From Ardenticatenaceae bacterium (GTDB taxonomy: Bacteria > Chloroflexota > Anaerolineae > Promineifilales > Promineifilaceae), in the NCBI GenBank assembly GCA_020634375.1, contig JACKBX010000010.1, positions 124,001 to 188,000 on the forward strand: 64,000 nucleotides of DNA. The letters are read 5' to 3'. A model generated the notes under the pieces. It was given only the letters and a program-made list of their open reading frames with translations. It had not been told where the DNA came from and ran no database searches. Positions 17,011-25,617 of this stretch are shown here, one piece after another. The number at the start of each line of letters is the position of its first letter. Positions within the stretch are counted from its first letter, which is position 1. Both the position numbers and the translations under genes were made by a program.

Positions 17011-18435
17011 TTAGCGAATACCGACAACATCCCGCTCGTTTGCCAGCCCTTCCACCCGCCGCTGTTCCGCCCGATTTAACTGCCACAAAATAAAGCGAAC
17101 CCGCCGCGAGACCACCGTAGCAATATTCCACAGCAGCCGCGTCCCCAGTACCGCGTCATCCTCACACAACGTCAGCAGCCGGTCACGACGAAGCGCCAGC
17201 ACCGTTACCCCATCTTCTCCAGCAATCAAATCCGCGCTGCGCCCCCCCTGGTCTAGCATCGCCAATTCACCCACAATTTGCCCTGGCCGGAACGTGGTGA
17301 CGTGTTGTACCTGGGCATGATCATGCATACTGGGGTCAATGCCTTCTGGGTCTTTCCAAACCTCAACCGTGCCCATTTTAATCATATACAGTTCATTGCC
17401 CGATTCGGCCGTATGCACAATGCTTTCCCCCGGCTCATAACTGTACTGCTGAAACTGCGCCGCAATACGAATGCGCTGCGCCTCGTTCAAGTCATTGCCA
17501 ATATCCGAGTGTGCCAGAAATTGTGCAACCTCTTGAATTTGCACCAACTCGCCATCATCCACCGGCTCGTACAACTCTGTGCTGGCGCGTGGCAGCCCCA
17601 AATAGGCGGCTATCTGGCGGTGTGTGGCATCTGGGGTCTCAAAATGGGGCCAATGGCCTGCCTTTGGCAAAATGCGCAAGTCCGCGTCGGGCCATTCATC
17701 AGCTACCACGCCTGCATCACGAAGAGGCACTGTATTATCTTCAGCCCCCCAAAGAATCAGCGTGGGTGTCTCCATGTGTTGGAAACGGCCGCTCAAATTA
17801 TTTTCCCGCATCGCATCAAAACACTCTGCCCGCACCCGCCCTTGACCCGGACGGCGTGCATCTGCACGTAAGCGCATATACGCCGCCTCCGTAATTCCGG
17901 ACCGCTCAGCGAAAGAAACCGGGCGCATCAACCGATCCGTCATGCCCACAATCGTCTTTTCTACAGCCGAGACTAGAAACCCACCCAGGCCAAACCGTTC
18001 CAAAAGGGTGATAGGGGAGATGAAAAAGTTGATGAAATTTGACAAACGGCCGCTAATCGTCGGACTCAGCAGCACCATGCGTTCCACTAAAATAGGGTAC
18101 TTCAACGCCAGTGTAATACTAATCATCCCACCCATAGAATGCCCCACCAACACAACCGGGTTATTGCTCAATTGCTCAATCAAATCTGCTAACAAATCTA
18201 CGTAACGGGGGATGGTGGTACGGCCGTTAAACGGTGGCGATTGTCCATACCCTGGCAAGTCTACCGCAATGCAATGAAAGCGTTGTGCTAACAAGCCCAT
18301 TAGCGGCGACATCGCATACCAGGAACTAGACCAGCCATGAATCATTAGCGCAATCTGCCGCCCATGCCGTCCCGCCTCCATCGCATGGATTTCCTGATCA
18401 CCAACTTGATAAACTTGTTCGCTAAATTGCTCCAT
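17011..18435 (-). CDS. Alpha/beta hydrolase fused to a cyclic-nucleotide-binding domain
   Basis: About 474 residues. The first 290 are an alpha/beta hydrolase: MIHGWSSSWYAMSPL (oxyanion region), VDLPGYGQSPPF, nucleophile elbow VLVGHSMGGM, and LILWGAEDNTVPLRDAGVVA with KAGHWPHFETPD giving the acidic and His members of the triad. Residues about 325-465 are a Crp-type cyclic-nucleotide fold: YEPGESIVHTAESGNELYMI, GTVEVWKDPEG and RPGQIVGELAMLDQGGRSAD, the last being the phosphate-binding cassette with its Gly-Glu and Arg. This suggests an esterase or lipase gated by cAMP or another ligand. The start at 18435 is chosen for its conserved beginning; 18444 is possible. Confidence 0.85.
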   Translation of the reverse strand: MEQFSEQVYQVGDQEIHAMEAGRHGRQIALMIHGWSSSWYAMSPLMGLLAQRFHCIAVDLPGYGQSPPFNGRTTIPRYVDLLADLIEQLSNNPVVLVGHSMGGMISITLALKYPILVERMVLLSPTISGRLSNFINFFISPITLLERFGLGGFLVSAVEKTIVGMTDRLMRPVSFAERSGITEAAYMRLRADARRPGQGRVRAECFDAMRENNLSGRFQHMETPTLILWGAEDNTVPLRDAGVVADEWPDADLRILPKAGHWPHFETPDATHRQIAAYLGLPRASTELYEPVDDGELVQIQEVAQFLAHSDIGNDLNEAQRIRIAAQFQQYSYEPGESIVHTAESGNELYMIKMGTVEVWKDPEGIDPSMHDHAQVQHVTTFRPGQIVGELAMLDQGGRSADLIAGEDGVTVLALRRDRLLTLCEDDAVLGTRLLWNIATVVSRRVRFILWQLNRAEQRRVEGLANERDVVGIR

Positions 18436-18615
18436 TTTTTGCATCCTACATTTAGGTAGAGATTTGGTTTCATCATACAGCAACGATGAAACATCGAAAT
18501 AAAGGGCGCGTGAAAATTATGAAGGAGTGATACGTGGAATGTTTGACTGCTTATCTTTTGCTACCTGCAAACTTCCTTGCTTGCATAACGCAGCCAGTGT
18601 CCCATAATAATAAGC

Positions 18616-19668
18616 ATGACTTGGTTACAAACAGAATTTCTCTACAACTCTATTCAAAATTGGCTATTGGCGTTGTTGACAGCAGCCGTAACAATCATCA
18701 TCTTTCGCTTACTCGAACGGTTGTTAGTCCAACAAGCTGTCAAGTTTGCCCGGCGCACAGAAAATTACTTCGATGATTTTGCGGTGGAATTAGCAAAACG
18801 CACACAGCCCTGGTTCTTGCTCATCATCGCTGCTTATGCAGGGTCGCTACTGCTCAGTTTTGATCCTAATACAACACGCATCATCGGGCATATCGTCACC
18901 ATTGCCCTTTTTCTTCAGATTGCAGTGTGGGGGAATGGGGCAATCAGCTTTTGGGTTACGCGCTACAAACAAGAACGCCTGGATGAAGATGCTGGCAGTG
19001 TAACGGTGTTATCAGCTTTGGGACTGGTGGGTAAGTTGGTCTTATGGGCTGTCATTCTGCTGCTCATTCTGGATAACCTGGGGGTTGAGGTCACGTCGCT
19101 AATTGCCGGGCTGGGCATTAGCGGTATTGCGGTTGCTCTTGCGGTACAAAATATTTTGAGCGACCTTTTTGCGTCGCTTTCTATTGTATTGGACAAACCT
19201 TTTGTCATTGGTGATGTAATTGTGGTGGGGGATTTTACCGGTACGGTTGAGAGAATTGGCCTGAAAACAACACGCTTGCGCAGCATTTCTGGGGAGCAGC
19301 TTGTCTTTTCCAACACCGACCTGCTGACCAGCCGTATCCGCAATTACAAATCCATGCAAACGCGGCGTGTTGTCTTTAGTCTGGGGGTCTTATACGAGAC
19401 GCCACCGCAAAAGCTAGAGCAAATTCCGACCATAATTCAAGAAGCCGTCGAGAGCCACGAACAGGCTCGCTTTGATCGCGCTCATTTCAAATCATTGGAT
19501 GCTTCTGCGTTGACGTTTGAGGTTGTGTATAACATACTGACGCCAGACTATCAACTGTACATGGATACACAACAATCCATTAATCTAGCGTTGGTGCGTC
19601 GTTTTGCTACAGAAGGGATTGAGTTTGCTTACCCCACGCAAACATTGTTTGTGAAGCGAGAGGCGTGA
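18616..19668 (+). CDS. Small-conductance mechanosensitive channel (MscS family)
   Basis: 350 residues with four to five hydrophobic helices. The pore-lining helix and following beta domain are diagnostic: TSLIAGLGISGIAVALAVQN, then ILSDLFASLSIVLDKPFVIG, then DVIVVGDFTGTVERIGLKTT. MscS channels open on membrane tension to release solutes on osmotic downshock. Position and length are normal for a short MscS-like protein. A single gene transcribed away from the hydrolase-cNMP gene. Confidence 0.92.
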   Translation: MTWLQTEFLYNSIQNWLLALLTAAVTIIIFRLLERLLVQQAVKFARRTENYFDDFAVELAKRTQPWFLLIIAAYAGSLLLSFDPNTTRIIGHIVTIALFLQIAVWGNGAISFWVTRYKQERLDEDAGSVTVLSALGLVGKLVLWAVILLLILDNLGVEVTSLIAGLGISGIAVALAVQNILSDLFASLSIVLDKPFVIGDVIVVGDFTGTVERIGLKTTRLRSISGEQLVFSNTDLLTSRIRNYKSMQTRRVVFSLGVLYETPPQKLEQIPTIIQEAVESHEQARFDRAHFKSLDASALTFEVVYNILTPDYQLYMDTQQSINLALVRRFATEGIEFAYPTQTLFVKREA

Positions 19669-19776
19669 TAAGCCTTGCCTCACAAATTTTCTAGTTTATG
19701 TCATTAAAGAAATAAAGATAAATTGAAGAAATCTTCAAAATCCCGTAAAATGTAATTAATGACAAGGAGATTTGAG

Positions 19777-20052
19777 ATGGCATTAAATATCAAAAATCAT
19801 GATGTGGAAATTTTGCTGGACAATATCGTGAAAATAACTGGCGAATCCAAAACGGAAGCGGTGCGTCGGGCGTTGGAAGAACGACAACAGCGTTTGTCTT
19901 TGCAGACTATGATTCTGCCCCAACATAGTAACCGACTCAGCATGTTTTTAAGTGAAGAAATTTGGCCTCAAATTCCAGGTGACTTGTTGGGCACTAGACT
20001 TAGTAAAGCTGAAGAGGAGACAATTCTGGGTTTGGGGAATTTGGGCGTATGA
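19777..20052 (+). CDS. VapB-type antitoxin (Rv0623/PSK-like)
   Basis: 91 residues from the ATG at 19777, preceded by AAGGAG at seven bases; an earlier in-frame ATG lies upstream of that ribosome site. The N-terminus (MALNIKNHDVEILLDNIVKI then TGESKTEAVRRALEER) is the ribbon-helix-helix of the Rv0623-like antitoxins that pair with PIN toxins. The C-terminus is the toxin-binding part. It overlaps the toxin start by four bases (ATGA). Confidence 0.87.
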   Translation: MALNIKNHDVEILLDNIVKITGESKTEAVRRALEERQQRLSLQTMILPQHSNRLSMFLSEEIWPQIPGDLLGTRLSKAEEETILGLGNLGV

Positions 20053-20435
20053 TAATAGATTCTTCTGCAATTGTTGCCATTTTTTTTCAAGAGCCGGGGT
20101 TTGAGATAGTAGTAACCAAATTATCGGCTGCTGATGAAGTTGGCATTGGTGCACCCACTCTGGTTGAATGTAGCATTGTGCTTTCTGCTCGTCTCAATAA
20201 GGATGCGCGTGTTTTTTTAACACGGTTTTTGAAAGCGGCAAATATCGTTGTGGTTCCGTTTACGGAAGCACATTATGAAACGGCCGTCTCTGCATGGCTC
20301 AAATTTGGCAAAGGCAGACATCAGGCACAGCTAAACTTTGGTGATTGTATGGCTTATGCCACCGCAAAACTGGCAAATATGCCATTGCTCTTCGTGGGTG
20401 ATGATTTTACCCACACAGATTTGTTACTGGCTTAA
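20049..20435 (+). CDS. vapC: VapC PIN-domain toxin
   Basis: A 128-residue PIN ribonuclease. The four acidic metal-site residues are present: Asp4 (MIIDSSAIVAIFF), Glu40 (APTLVECSIVL), Asp99 (FGDCMAYATAK) and Asp118/119 (LLFVGDDF). VapC toxins cut specific tRNAs or rRNA when the antitoxin is lost. It is translationally coupled to the antitoxin. Its 3' end overlaps the convergent GT39-like gene by 12 bases. Confidence 0.93.
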   Translation: MIIDSSAIVAIFFQEPGFEIVVTKLSAADEVGIGAPTLVECSIVLSARLNKDARVFLTRFLKAANIVVVPFTEAHYETAVSAWLKFGKGRHQAQLNFGDCMAYATAKLANMPLLFVGDDFTHTDLLLA

Positions 20436-23195
20436 TGCCAACGGCCGTAACCAAACCGCATCGCCCCCCTCTGTCACACCAGTCCCGCTCACTGGCAAAC
20501 GCAATCCTGTCTCCGCCACATACAGGCCAATTTCTATCGGGTAATCACCAGGTTCAGCATCATCCGGCAAGCGAATTGTGTAACTGTCCACCACCACCTC
20601 ATCGGGTAGCCAGCGCGTGGTGGGGTACTGGTTTTGCTGCGGCATTGCGTCTTGTTGCCAGACACAGCAAACCCCATCTTGCCCCAGCAGATGCACAAAC
20701 ACTGTGTAATCCTCCGTGGGCAACTCTTCTGCCTGCCACACCAGCCGCAGTGTAAACTCGTGAACGGCCGTTTCCTCCAAATCATAGCCCAACAGCAGCA
20801 GCTCATTGCCAAAAACTACCCCGCTCGTCATTTGCGTCGGCGGGGGGATGAAGAGCCGCTCCGTAGCCGTAATATTCAGGTCGCCCAGACTGGTGGTAAA
20901 CAGCGTTTCATCATCCTCATTCAAGATACGCAGTTGTAGTCGGTAGCTTCCCGCCGAGAAGTTGGCCGGGATCATCGGGTCAACATGGTCAATGAGGAAC
21001 TGCGGCGTATACCAATCATTGAAGGGGTAGGTATTATGCACTGGCTGCGTGGCGAGCAAAATTTGCCCGGTGTGGTCAGGCTTCAGCAGTTCCAGGCGTG
21101 TTGCCAGAGGAGGCAAAGGCTGCTCAGCCTGCCACCAAAGGGCGAGGGGCAGCGTTTCACCTGTGGCAATCTCCATCCCGCCGCGCTCGTAGCCCAGCAG
21201 TTGCAGCCCTGGTGCAATCGTTTCTTGCATGGGATGGGAGGATTGCGGCATTGTTTCTGGCAATGGCCCGGCCAGCACGCCAACAAATTCGAGGATGTAG
21301 CTGTCACCTGCAAAACGGCCGTTCCCATCCAACTGCGGCAGCCGATTCCCCGTTGCCGGATCAAACAAGCCAATACGCAGGCGATACGGCCCTGGTGGCG
21401 TACCCGGTGAAATGGGCAAGTCAACACGCTGCACGATGACCTCGCCTGGCTGCCACTGCGCTGCCGGATAGGCAAAGCTCTCCACCTGGCTCCAACGATA
21501 TTTCCACACGTCCTCCAAATGTACAAAAGGCATCCAGTTAATCGTTGGCGCTGCGTCCACGCGCCAGTAAAGTGTGACCGGCATCGTCTCCCCCGTGTAG
21601 GCCGGACGAGCATTGTAGCCCAGCAGCGTAATCGTATTGCCAAAGTTCACATCAGCCGTGTACGGCGGGGTGATTTCTGGCGGTGACGTACGCATAATGG
21701 TTGTGATGGGTGCGTCTACGGTGATGTCGCCAGGAAAATCGGCAAAAAACGGCCGTGCCCAATCCGGCAGCGGGCTATTATGCGAAAAAATATACAGCGC
21801 CTTGGCCTGCTCTGGAAAAACCAGCGCATCGCTGCCGGGCAGCCACTTAACCGCATCATAATGCTTGCTGAGGAAGGCCAGGGTGGGATGTTGGTAATGC
21901 AGCGCCGTTACATAGACAGTCGTCTCGCTTAAATCTTCTTCGTCAAGAAAACGGGCAACGGCCGTTAAATCCCCATCGTTTTCATAAAATAATTGCGGAT
22001 CGGTTGCCCATTCACGGAAATAAAGCCGCTCGGTAAATATGCCACCGAGAATAAGAATGGTAACGGCCGTTGCCAGCGTTGTGAGCGCTACCATGCGGCT
22101 TTGCAGCCACCCCTCCAATGATTGCAGCAAATGTTGCAGTCCCAAACCCGGTAAGTAAAAAAGCAGCGGAATCAGGCCAATGGCGCGTAGGTTGCTGGGC
22201 ACAATCTCGTTGGTTGCCAGCGCGGTGGGCAGCAGCATCAGCAGCGGACTGAGCAGCAAGAGCAGCGCTGCCATACGCTGCCAGTCCTCCCGCTCGCGCC
22301 AGCGCAGCCATAAACCAAGCCAGCCCACGACCAGTAATGTGCCCCAAAAGACATTGAACAACGGCCGTCCTGGTAAATTAAAGCGAATGTACGGATCACC
22401 CACTAAAAACAGCATTTGTAAAGAACGCAGTGTGCTTTCGCCCAGGCTTAACCCGGCTGTTCCCGGAGCCACTTGCCCGATGCGCACCCAAAAAGCATCG
22501 GGGTGCTGCACAAAGTATGCTAGCAAAGGGGAGAGAATAATGCCGCCGGTAACGGCCGTCACCATCAACTGTGTCCAACGCCGCCGCCAGGTTGCCCGCG
22601 ACAGCAGCAGAGGCAGTGCTGCCAATAGCAGCAATATTGGGAACAGCCGCGCTGCCAGATAAGTATATGCCGTCAGGCCGAGAAATAGACCGGCCAGCAG
22701 CAGCCAGCCCCACTGCTTCCGGCGCAGCCCGCGCAGCAGCGCCGCCAATGTCAGCGCTTGCAGCAGCGGCTGCGTGATGGCGCGGAATCCCAAACGGCTG
22801 AACAGCACATGCCAAAAGCTCACGGCCAGAAGTGATGCGGCAATGATGACGACCTCTCGCTTGAGGCCCAACTCTCGGCCTAGCCAGTAGGTGGCGGAAA
22901 TAGTCAGCAGGCCTACAAATGCTGCCGTCAGCCGCAGGGCAAAAATAGAATCCCCTAGCAACCGCATCAGTCCACCCGCCAGATAGAAAAAGAGGACTTC
23001 TTTACCAGTGTAGCTGGCAATAAAAATGGGGTGGTCGCCACGCAGCCCGATGTTGGCGGAAAGTATGCCATTGGCCGCTTCGTCATAATGCAAGCCGGGT
23101 GGAGCTTCGGGTAGATTAGGCAGGCGCAGGGCAACGGCCGTCAGCAGTGCCAGCAGCATAATCAGGAAGACATGTGTACGGCTAATCCGAATCAT
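20424..23195 (-). CDS. Large GT39-like membrane glycosyltransferase with three C-terminal beta modules
   Basis: 923 residues. The N-terminal 400 hold ten or more transmembrane helices and the GT39/PMT acidic motif after helix 1 (GLHYDEAANGILSANIGL), then FLYLAGG-like text (VLFFYLAGGLMRLLGDSIF). The rest is exported and beta-rich, with three repeats of one module: NTITLLGYNARPAYTGETMP, LQLLGYERGGMEIATGETLP and ELLLLGYDLEETAVHEFTLR, each followed by a strand with a Trp and then F-V-H-L or similar. The module occurs once in the 2.0-4.0 kb homologue. The enzyme probably transfers a polyprenyl-linked sugar outside the membrane; substrate unknown. Confidence 0.75.
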   Translation of the reverse strand: MIRISRTHVFLIMLLALLTAVALRLPNLPEAPPGLHYDEAANGILSANIGLRGDHPIFIASYTGKEVLFFYLAGGLMRLLGDSIFALRLTAAFVGLLTISATYWLGRELGLKREVVIIAASLLAVSFWHVLFSRLGFRAITQPLLQALTLAALLRGLRRKQWGWLLLAGLFLGLTAYTYLAARLFPILLLLAALPLLLSRATWRRRWTQLMVTAVTGGIILSPLLAYFVQHPDAFWVRIGQVAPGTAGLSLGESTLRSLQMLFLVGDPYIRFNLPGRPLFNVFWGTLLVVGWLGLWLRWREREDWQRMAALLLLLSPLLMLLPTALATNEIVPSNLRAIGLIPLLFYLPGLGLQHLLQSLEGWLQSRMVALTTLATAVTILILGGIFTERLYFREWATDPQLFYENDGDLTAVARFLDEEDLSETTVYVTALHYQHPTLAFLSKHYDAVKWLPGSDALVFPEQAKALYIFSHNSPLPDWARPFFADFPGDITVDAPITTIMRTSPPEITPPYTADVNFGNTITLLGYNARPAYTGETMPVTLYWRVDAAPTINWMPFVHLEDVWKYRWSQVESFAYPAAQWQPGEVIVQRVDLPISPGTPPGPYRLRIGLFDPATGNRLPQLDGNGRFAGDSYILEFVGVLAGPLPETMPQSSHPMQETIAPGLQLLGYERGGMEIATGETLPLALWWQAEQPLPPLATRLELLKPDHTGQILLATQPVHNTYPFNDWYTPQFLIDHVDPMIPANFSAGSYRLQLRILNEDDETLFTTSLGDLNITATERLFIPPPTQMTSGVVFGNELLLLGYDLEETAVHEFTLRLVWQAEELPTEDYTVFVHLLGQDGVCCVWQQDAMPQQNQYPTTRWLPDEVVVDSYTIRLPDDAEPGDYPIEIGLYVAETGLRLPVSGTGVTEGGDAVWLRPLALSQ

Positions 23196-23371
23196 GAACT
23201 TGATTGTAGCGTTAAGCTAGAGCAAGAGCTAGAGGACAGCAACCGGTTTGTGAAAAATATAGCAAGCGTAGGTTTCGCGTCGGTTTGGCGTAGGTTCGGC
23301 GTACAGCGATTGACATGGCAAGCCTATAGAATAAAAGTGTATCAAAAATCTCTTCTTCTCCTCCTTTTAAC

Positions 23372-23401
23372 GAGAGTCAGGTTTCGGCGTTCCTGACTCT
23401 C
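23372..23401. repeat. Ten-pair hairpin without T tract
   Basis: GAGAGTCAGG pairs with CCTGACTCTC across a ten-base loop. There is no T run at the useful end in either direction, so it is a hairpin of unknown use. It is the first of three hairpins in a row between the two minus-strand genes. Confidence 0.6.
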
Positions 23402-23410
23402 CAAAAAACA

Positions 23411-23445
23411 AACGGGCTGACCTTATGGGCCAGCCCGATTTTTTT
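23411..23445. terminator. Bidirectional terminator
   Basis: CGGGCTG (23413-23419) pairs with CAGCCCG (23431-23437), followed by a T8 run, with an A-rich stretch on the other side. It would stop minus-strand transcripts from the SDR gene and plus-strand read-through. Confidence 0.75.
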
Positions 23446-23458
23446 GTCAACAATATGA

Positions 23459-23494
23459 AGCACCGCGTTTCTCGGAAGAAACGCGGTGCTTTTT
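23459..23494. terminator. Strong hairpin at the 3' end of the SDR gene
   Basis: AGCACCGCGTTTC (23459-23471) pairs perfectly with GAAACGCGGTGCT (23478-23490), six-base loop, followed by T5 on the plus strand. It begins directly after the SDR stop codon. Confidence 0.75.
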
Positions 23495-24357
23495 CAATGG
23501 CGAAACAGTCGCCAGCGCAGGCCGGGACGATTGAGATAGGCGACATTATCAACGAACCGAGCGGGGCGGAAGCCGAAATAGTGTAAGATGCTGTCTAATT
23601 CGGCAACTTCGGGCACAAAGAAACGGTCGGCAAAAAAGCTGCTGACTGCCGGCCAATACCACCAGCTAAATATAAGTGCTGTTAACGGCCGTAACAACAC
23701 CAATGGCATCTTAAGCGGAAAACGACGTACACCTGTTGTTTGCAGCAAGATTTGCACAATATCCCGATAATGTAACCGTTCTTCTCCCGCCAGGGTAATG
23801 GTTTTGTCGAGTAAATCATCTCTGGTTACGGCCGCAGCAATGCAGCGAGCCAAATCTTCAATCCATAGGGGTTGCATTGCCAGCTGCCCCCCATCGGGCA
23901 ACCAAACTAACGGCCAACTCCACAAAGCCAATCCAAAAATCAACTCGGTAAAGCGGTCGCCGCGCCCAAAAAGGGTGGCAGCGCGAATGATAGTGTACGG
24001 GATACCACTCTGCCGCACCGCCCGCTCGACTTCGCCCTTTGTGCGCAACAACGGGTGTAACGAATTGGGGTCTGCGCCAATACGGCTGACGATGATGAGA
24101 CGCTGCACTTGAGCACGGCGGCTTTCTTCAATGAGACGCTCTGTTCCCTCTACATCAACATGTTGCAGAAGACGGGTGCGCCCTCGTGCCTCGCTGCCTA
24201 CCAGGTGAATGACGGTGTGGATGCCCTCTAACGCTTTCCTTAGATGTTGTGGGTTATTGATACGGCCGTCATACGCCAGCCATTCCTGCTGAGTTTGCCT
24301 CAAACGTTGAGTGACAGAATGCCCGATAAAGCCCGTAGCTCCAGTGATCAAAATCAT
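23494..24357 (-). CDS. NAD(P)-binding atypical SDR (NDUFA9/NmrA-like)
   Basis: 287 residues with an N-terminal Rossmann motif MILITGATGFIGHSVTQRL and the atypical SDR pattern LRKALEGIHTVIHLVGSEAR, IIVSRIGADPNSLHPLLRTK and YTIIRAATLFGRGDRFTELI. It lacks the usual Tyr-x-x-x-Lys pair, as do NDUFA9-like members, which bind nucleotide and act in electron-transfer complex assembly or in lipid/quinone metabolism. A hydrophobic stretch near residue 220 may be membrane associated. No clear operon partner. Confidence 0.85.
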   Translation of the reverse strand: MILITGATGFIGHSVTQRLRQTQQEWLAYDGRINNPQHLRKALEGIHTVIHLVGSEARGRTRLLQHVDVEGTERLIEESRRAQVQRLIIVSRIGADPNSLHPLLRTKGEVERAVRQSGIPYTIIRAATLFGRGDRFTELIFGLALWSWPLVWLPDGGQLAMQPLWIEDLARCIAAAVTRDDLLDKTITLAGEERLHYRDIVQILLQTTGVRRFPLKMPLVLLRPLTALIFSWWYWPAVSSFFADRFFVPEVAELDSILHYFGFRPARFVDNVAYLNRPGLRWRLFRH

Positions 24358-24365
24358 GGGAGAAT

Positions 24366-24437
24366 TGTAAGGCGTGAAGCGTGAAACGTAAAACGTGATG
24401 AACCTTCAATCACGTTTCATACTTCCCGTTTCACGTT
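24366..24437. repeat. CGTGA/TCACG inverted-repeat family, copy 2
   Basis: GGCGTGAAGCGTGAAACG and AAAACGTGAT on the left face ATCACGTTT and CCGTTTCACG on the right, giving a long imperfect hairpin between divergent genes. It shares its word content with copies at 12984, 55417 and 60896. Confidence 0.6.
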
Positions 24438-24455
24438 GTTTGTTATAATCGCCGC

Positions 24456-25586
24456 ATGACGCGCTATGGTTTGATTGGCCCTACCTACCCTTATCGTGGG
24501 GGAATAGCCCATTACACAACATTGTTGGCAGAAGAACTACGTCAGGAAGATGAGGTACTGCTCATCTCGTTTTCACAGCAGTACCCACATTGGCTGTTTC
24601 CCGGACGCAGTGATCGTGACCCTAGTGAACGGCCGTTACGCACCGACGCCGAATATTTGCTTAACCCCCTCAACCCGCTAAGCTGGTGGCGCACACTGCG
24701 CCGCTTGCGGCAGTGGCAGCCGGATGTGGTCATCATCCCCTGGTGGGTTCTGTTTTGGGCGCCGGTGTGGGCCGTATTGGGGCAGGGAATCAAACGGCTG
24801 CCATCCCGGCCAAAGCTATTGTTCATTTGTCATAATGTGCTGCCGCACGAGCAAGGGAATTTGCGTTTTCTGTTGCCTTATTTGACGCGGATGGCGCTTG
24901 CTGCGGGAGATGGGTATGTGGTACATGCGCAAGCGGATGGCGCGATGTTACAGCAGCTTTTGCCTGATGCAGGCTTCCTAGTGACGCCACATCCTACCTA
25001 TGCAGCGTTGGGCAAGTCTTCTGCATCTGAGATGCCAGTTAGCGTGCCAGATGATTGCCCACTGGTGTTATTTGTCGGGTTCGTACGGCCGTACAAAGGG
25101 CTGGATGTCTTGCTGGAAGCGATGGCATTGGTGTTGAAAAATCGGCAGTTACATTTGCTGGTCGCTGGTGAATTTTGGCAGGGCACAGAGATGTATCGTG
25201 AGCAAATTGCCCGATTGGGCATTGGCGGCGCGGTGACGCTGCTGGATGCCTATCTACCGGATGAGGCGCTGGCAGCCTGCATCCAGCGGGCGGATGTGGT
25301 GGCGCTGCCCTATCGCAGCGCCACGCAGAGCGGCATCATTCAGGCCGCGTTTGGGCAGGGCAAGCCGGTGATTACAACGGCCGTTGGCGGCTTGGCAGAA
25401 GTAGTAGAACATGAGGAGACAGGGTTGGTCGTGCCTCCAGAAAATGCAGCGGCTCTGGCCGCAGCCATTGAACGCTTTTTTGCTGAGAACTTGGGGCCAA
25501 CATTTGCGCAAAAGATTGTAGAGGGAAACGGCCGTTTCTCCTGGCAGCAACTAATCATCACATTACAACAGCTAGCGAACCGCTAA
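24456..25586 (+). CDS. Glycosyltransferase family 4 protein
   Basis: 376 residues, GT-B fold. The N-terminus MTRYGLIGPTYPYRGGIAHY carries the usual Gly-rich acceptor loop. The donor domain has LVLFVGFVRPYKGLDVLLEA and the C-terminal E-x7-E type region YRSATQSGIIQAAFGQGKPV then ITTAVGGLAEVV, typical of GT4 retaining enzymes. Cytoplasmic, probably building a glycolipid or exopolysaccharide. It is divergent from the SDR gene and followed 31 bases later by the Nudix gene. Confidence 0.9.
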   Translation: MTRYGLIGPTYPYRGGIAHYTTLLAEELRQEDEVLLISFSQQYPHWLFPGRSDRDPSERPLRTDAEYLLNPLNPLSWWRTLRRLRQWQPDVVIIPWWVLFWAPVWAVLGQGIKRLPSRPKLLFICHNVLPHEQGNLRFLLPYLTRMALAAGDGYVVHAQADGAMLQQLLPDAGFLVTPHPTYAALGKSSASEMPVSVPDDCPLVLFVGFVRPYKGLDVLLEAMALVLKNRQLHLLVAGEFWQGTEMYREQIARLGIGGAVTLLDAYLPDEALAACIQRADVVALPYRSATQSGIIQAAFGQGKPVITTAVGGLAEVVEHEETGLVVPPENAAALAAAIERFFAENLGPTFAQKIVEGNGRFSWQQLIITLQQLANR

Positions 25587-25617
25587 TTGCTAATCGCTAA
25601 AAGCTAAAGGCTTCATC

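Noticed and set aside
22012..22815. Plus- and minus-strand overlapping frames within the large GT39-like gene
   Set aside because: Ala-rich shadows of a high-GC reading frame with no family match.
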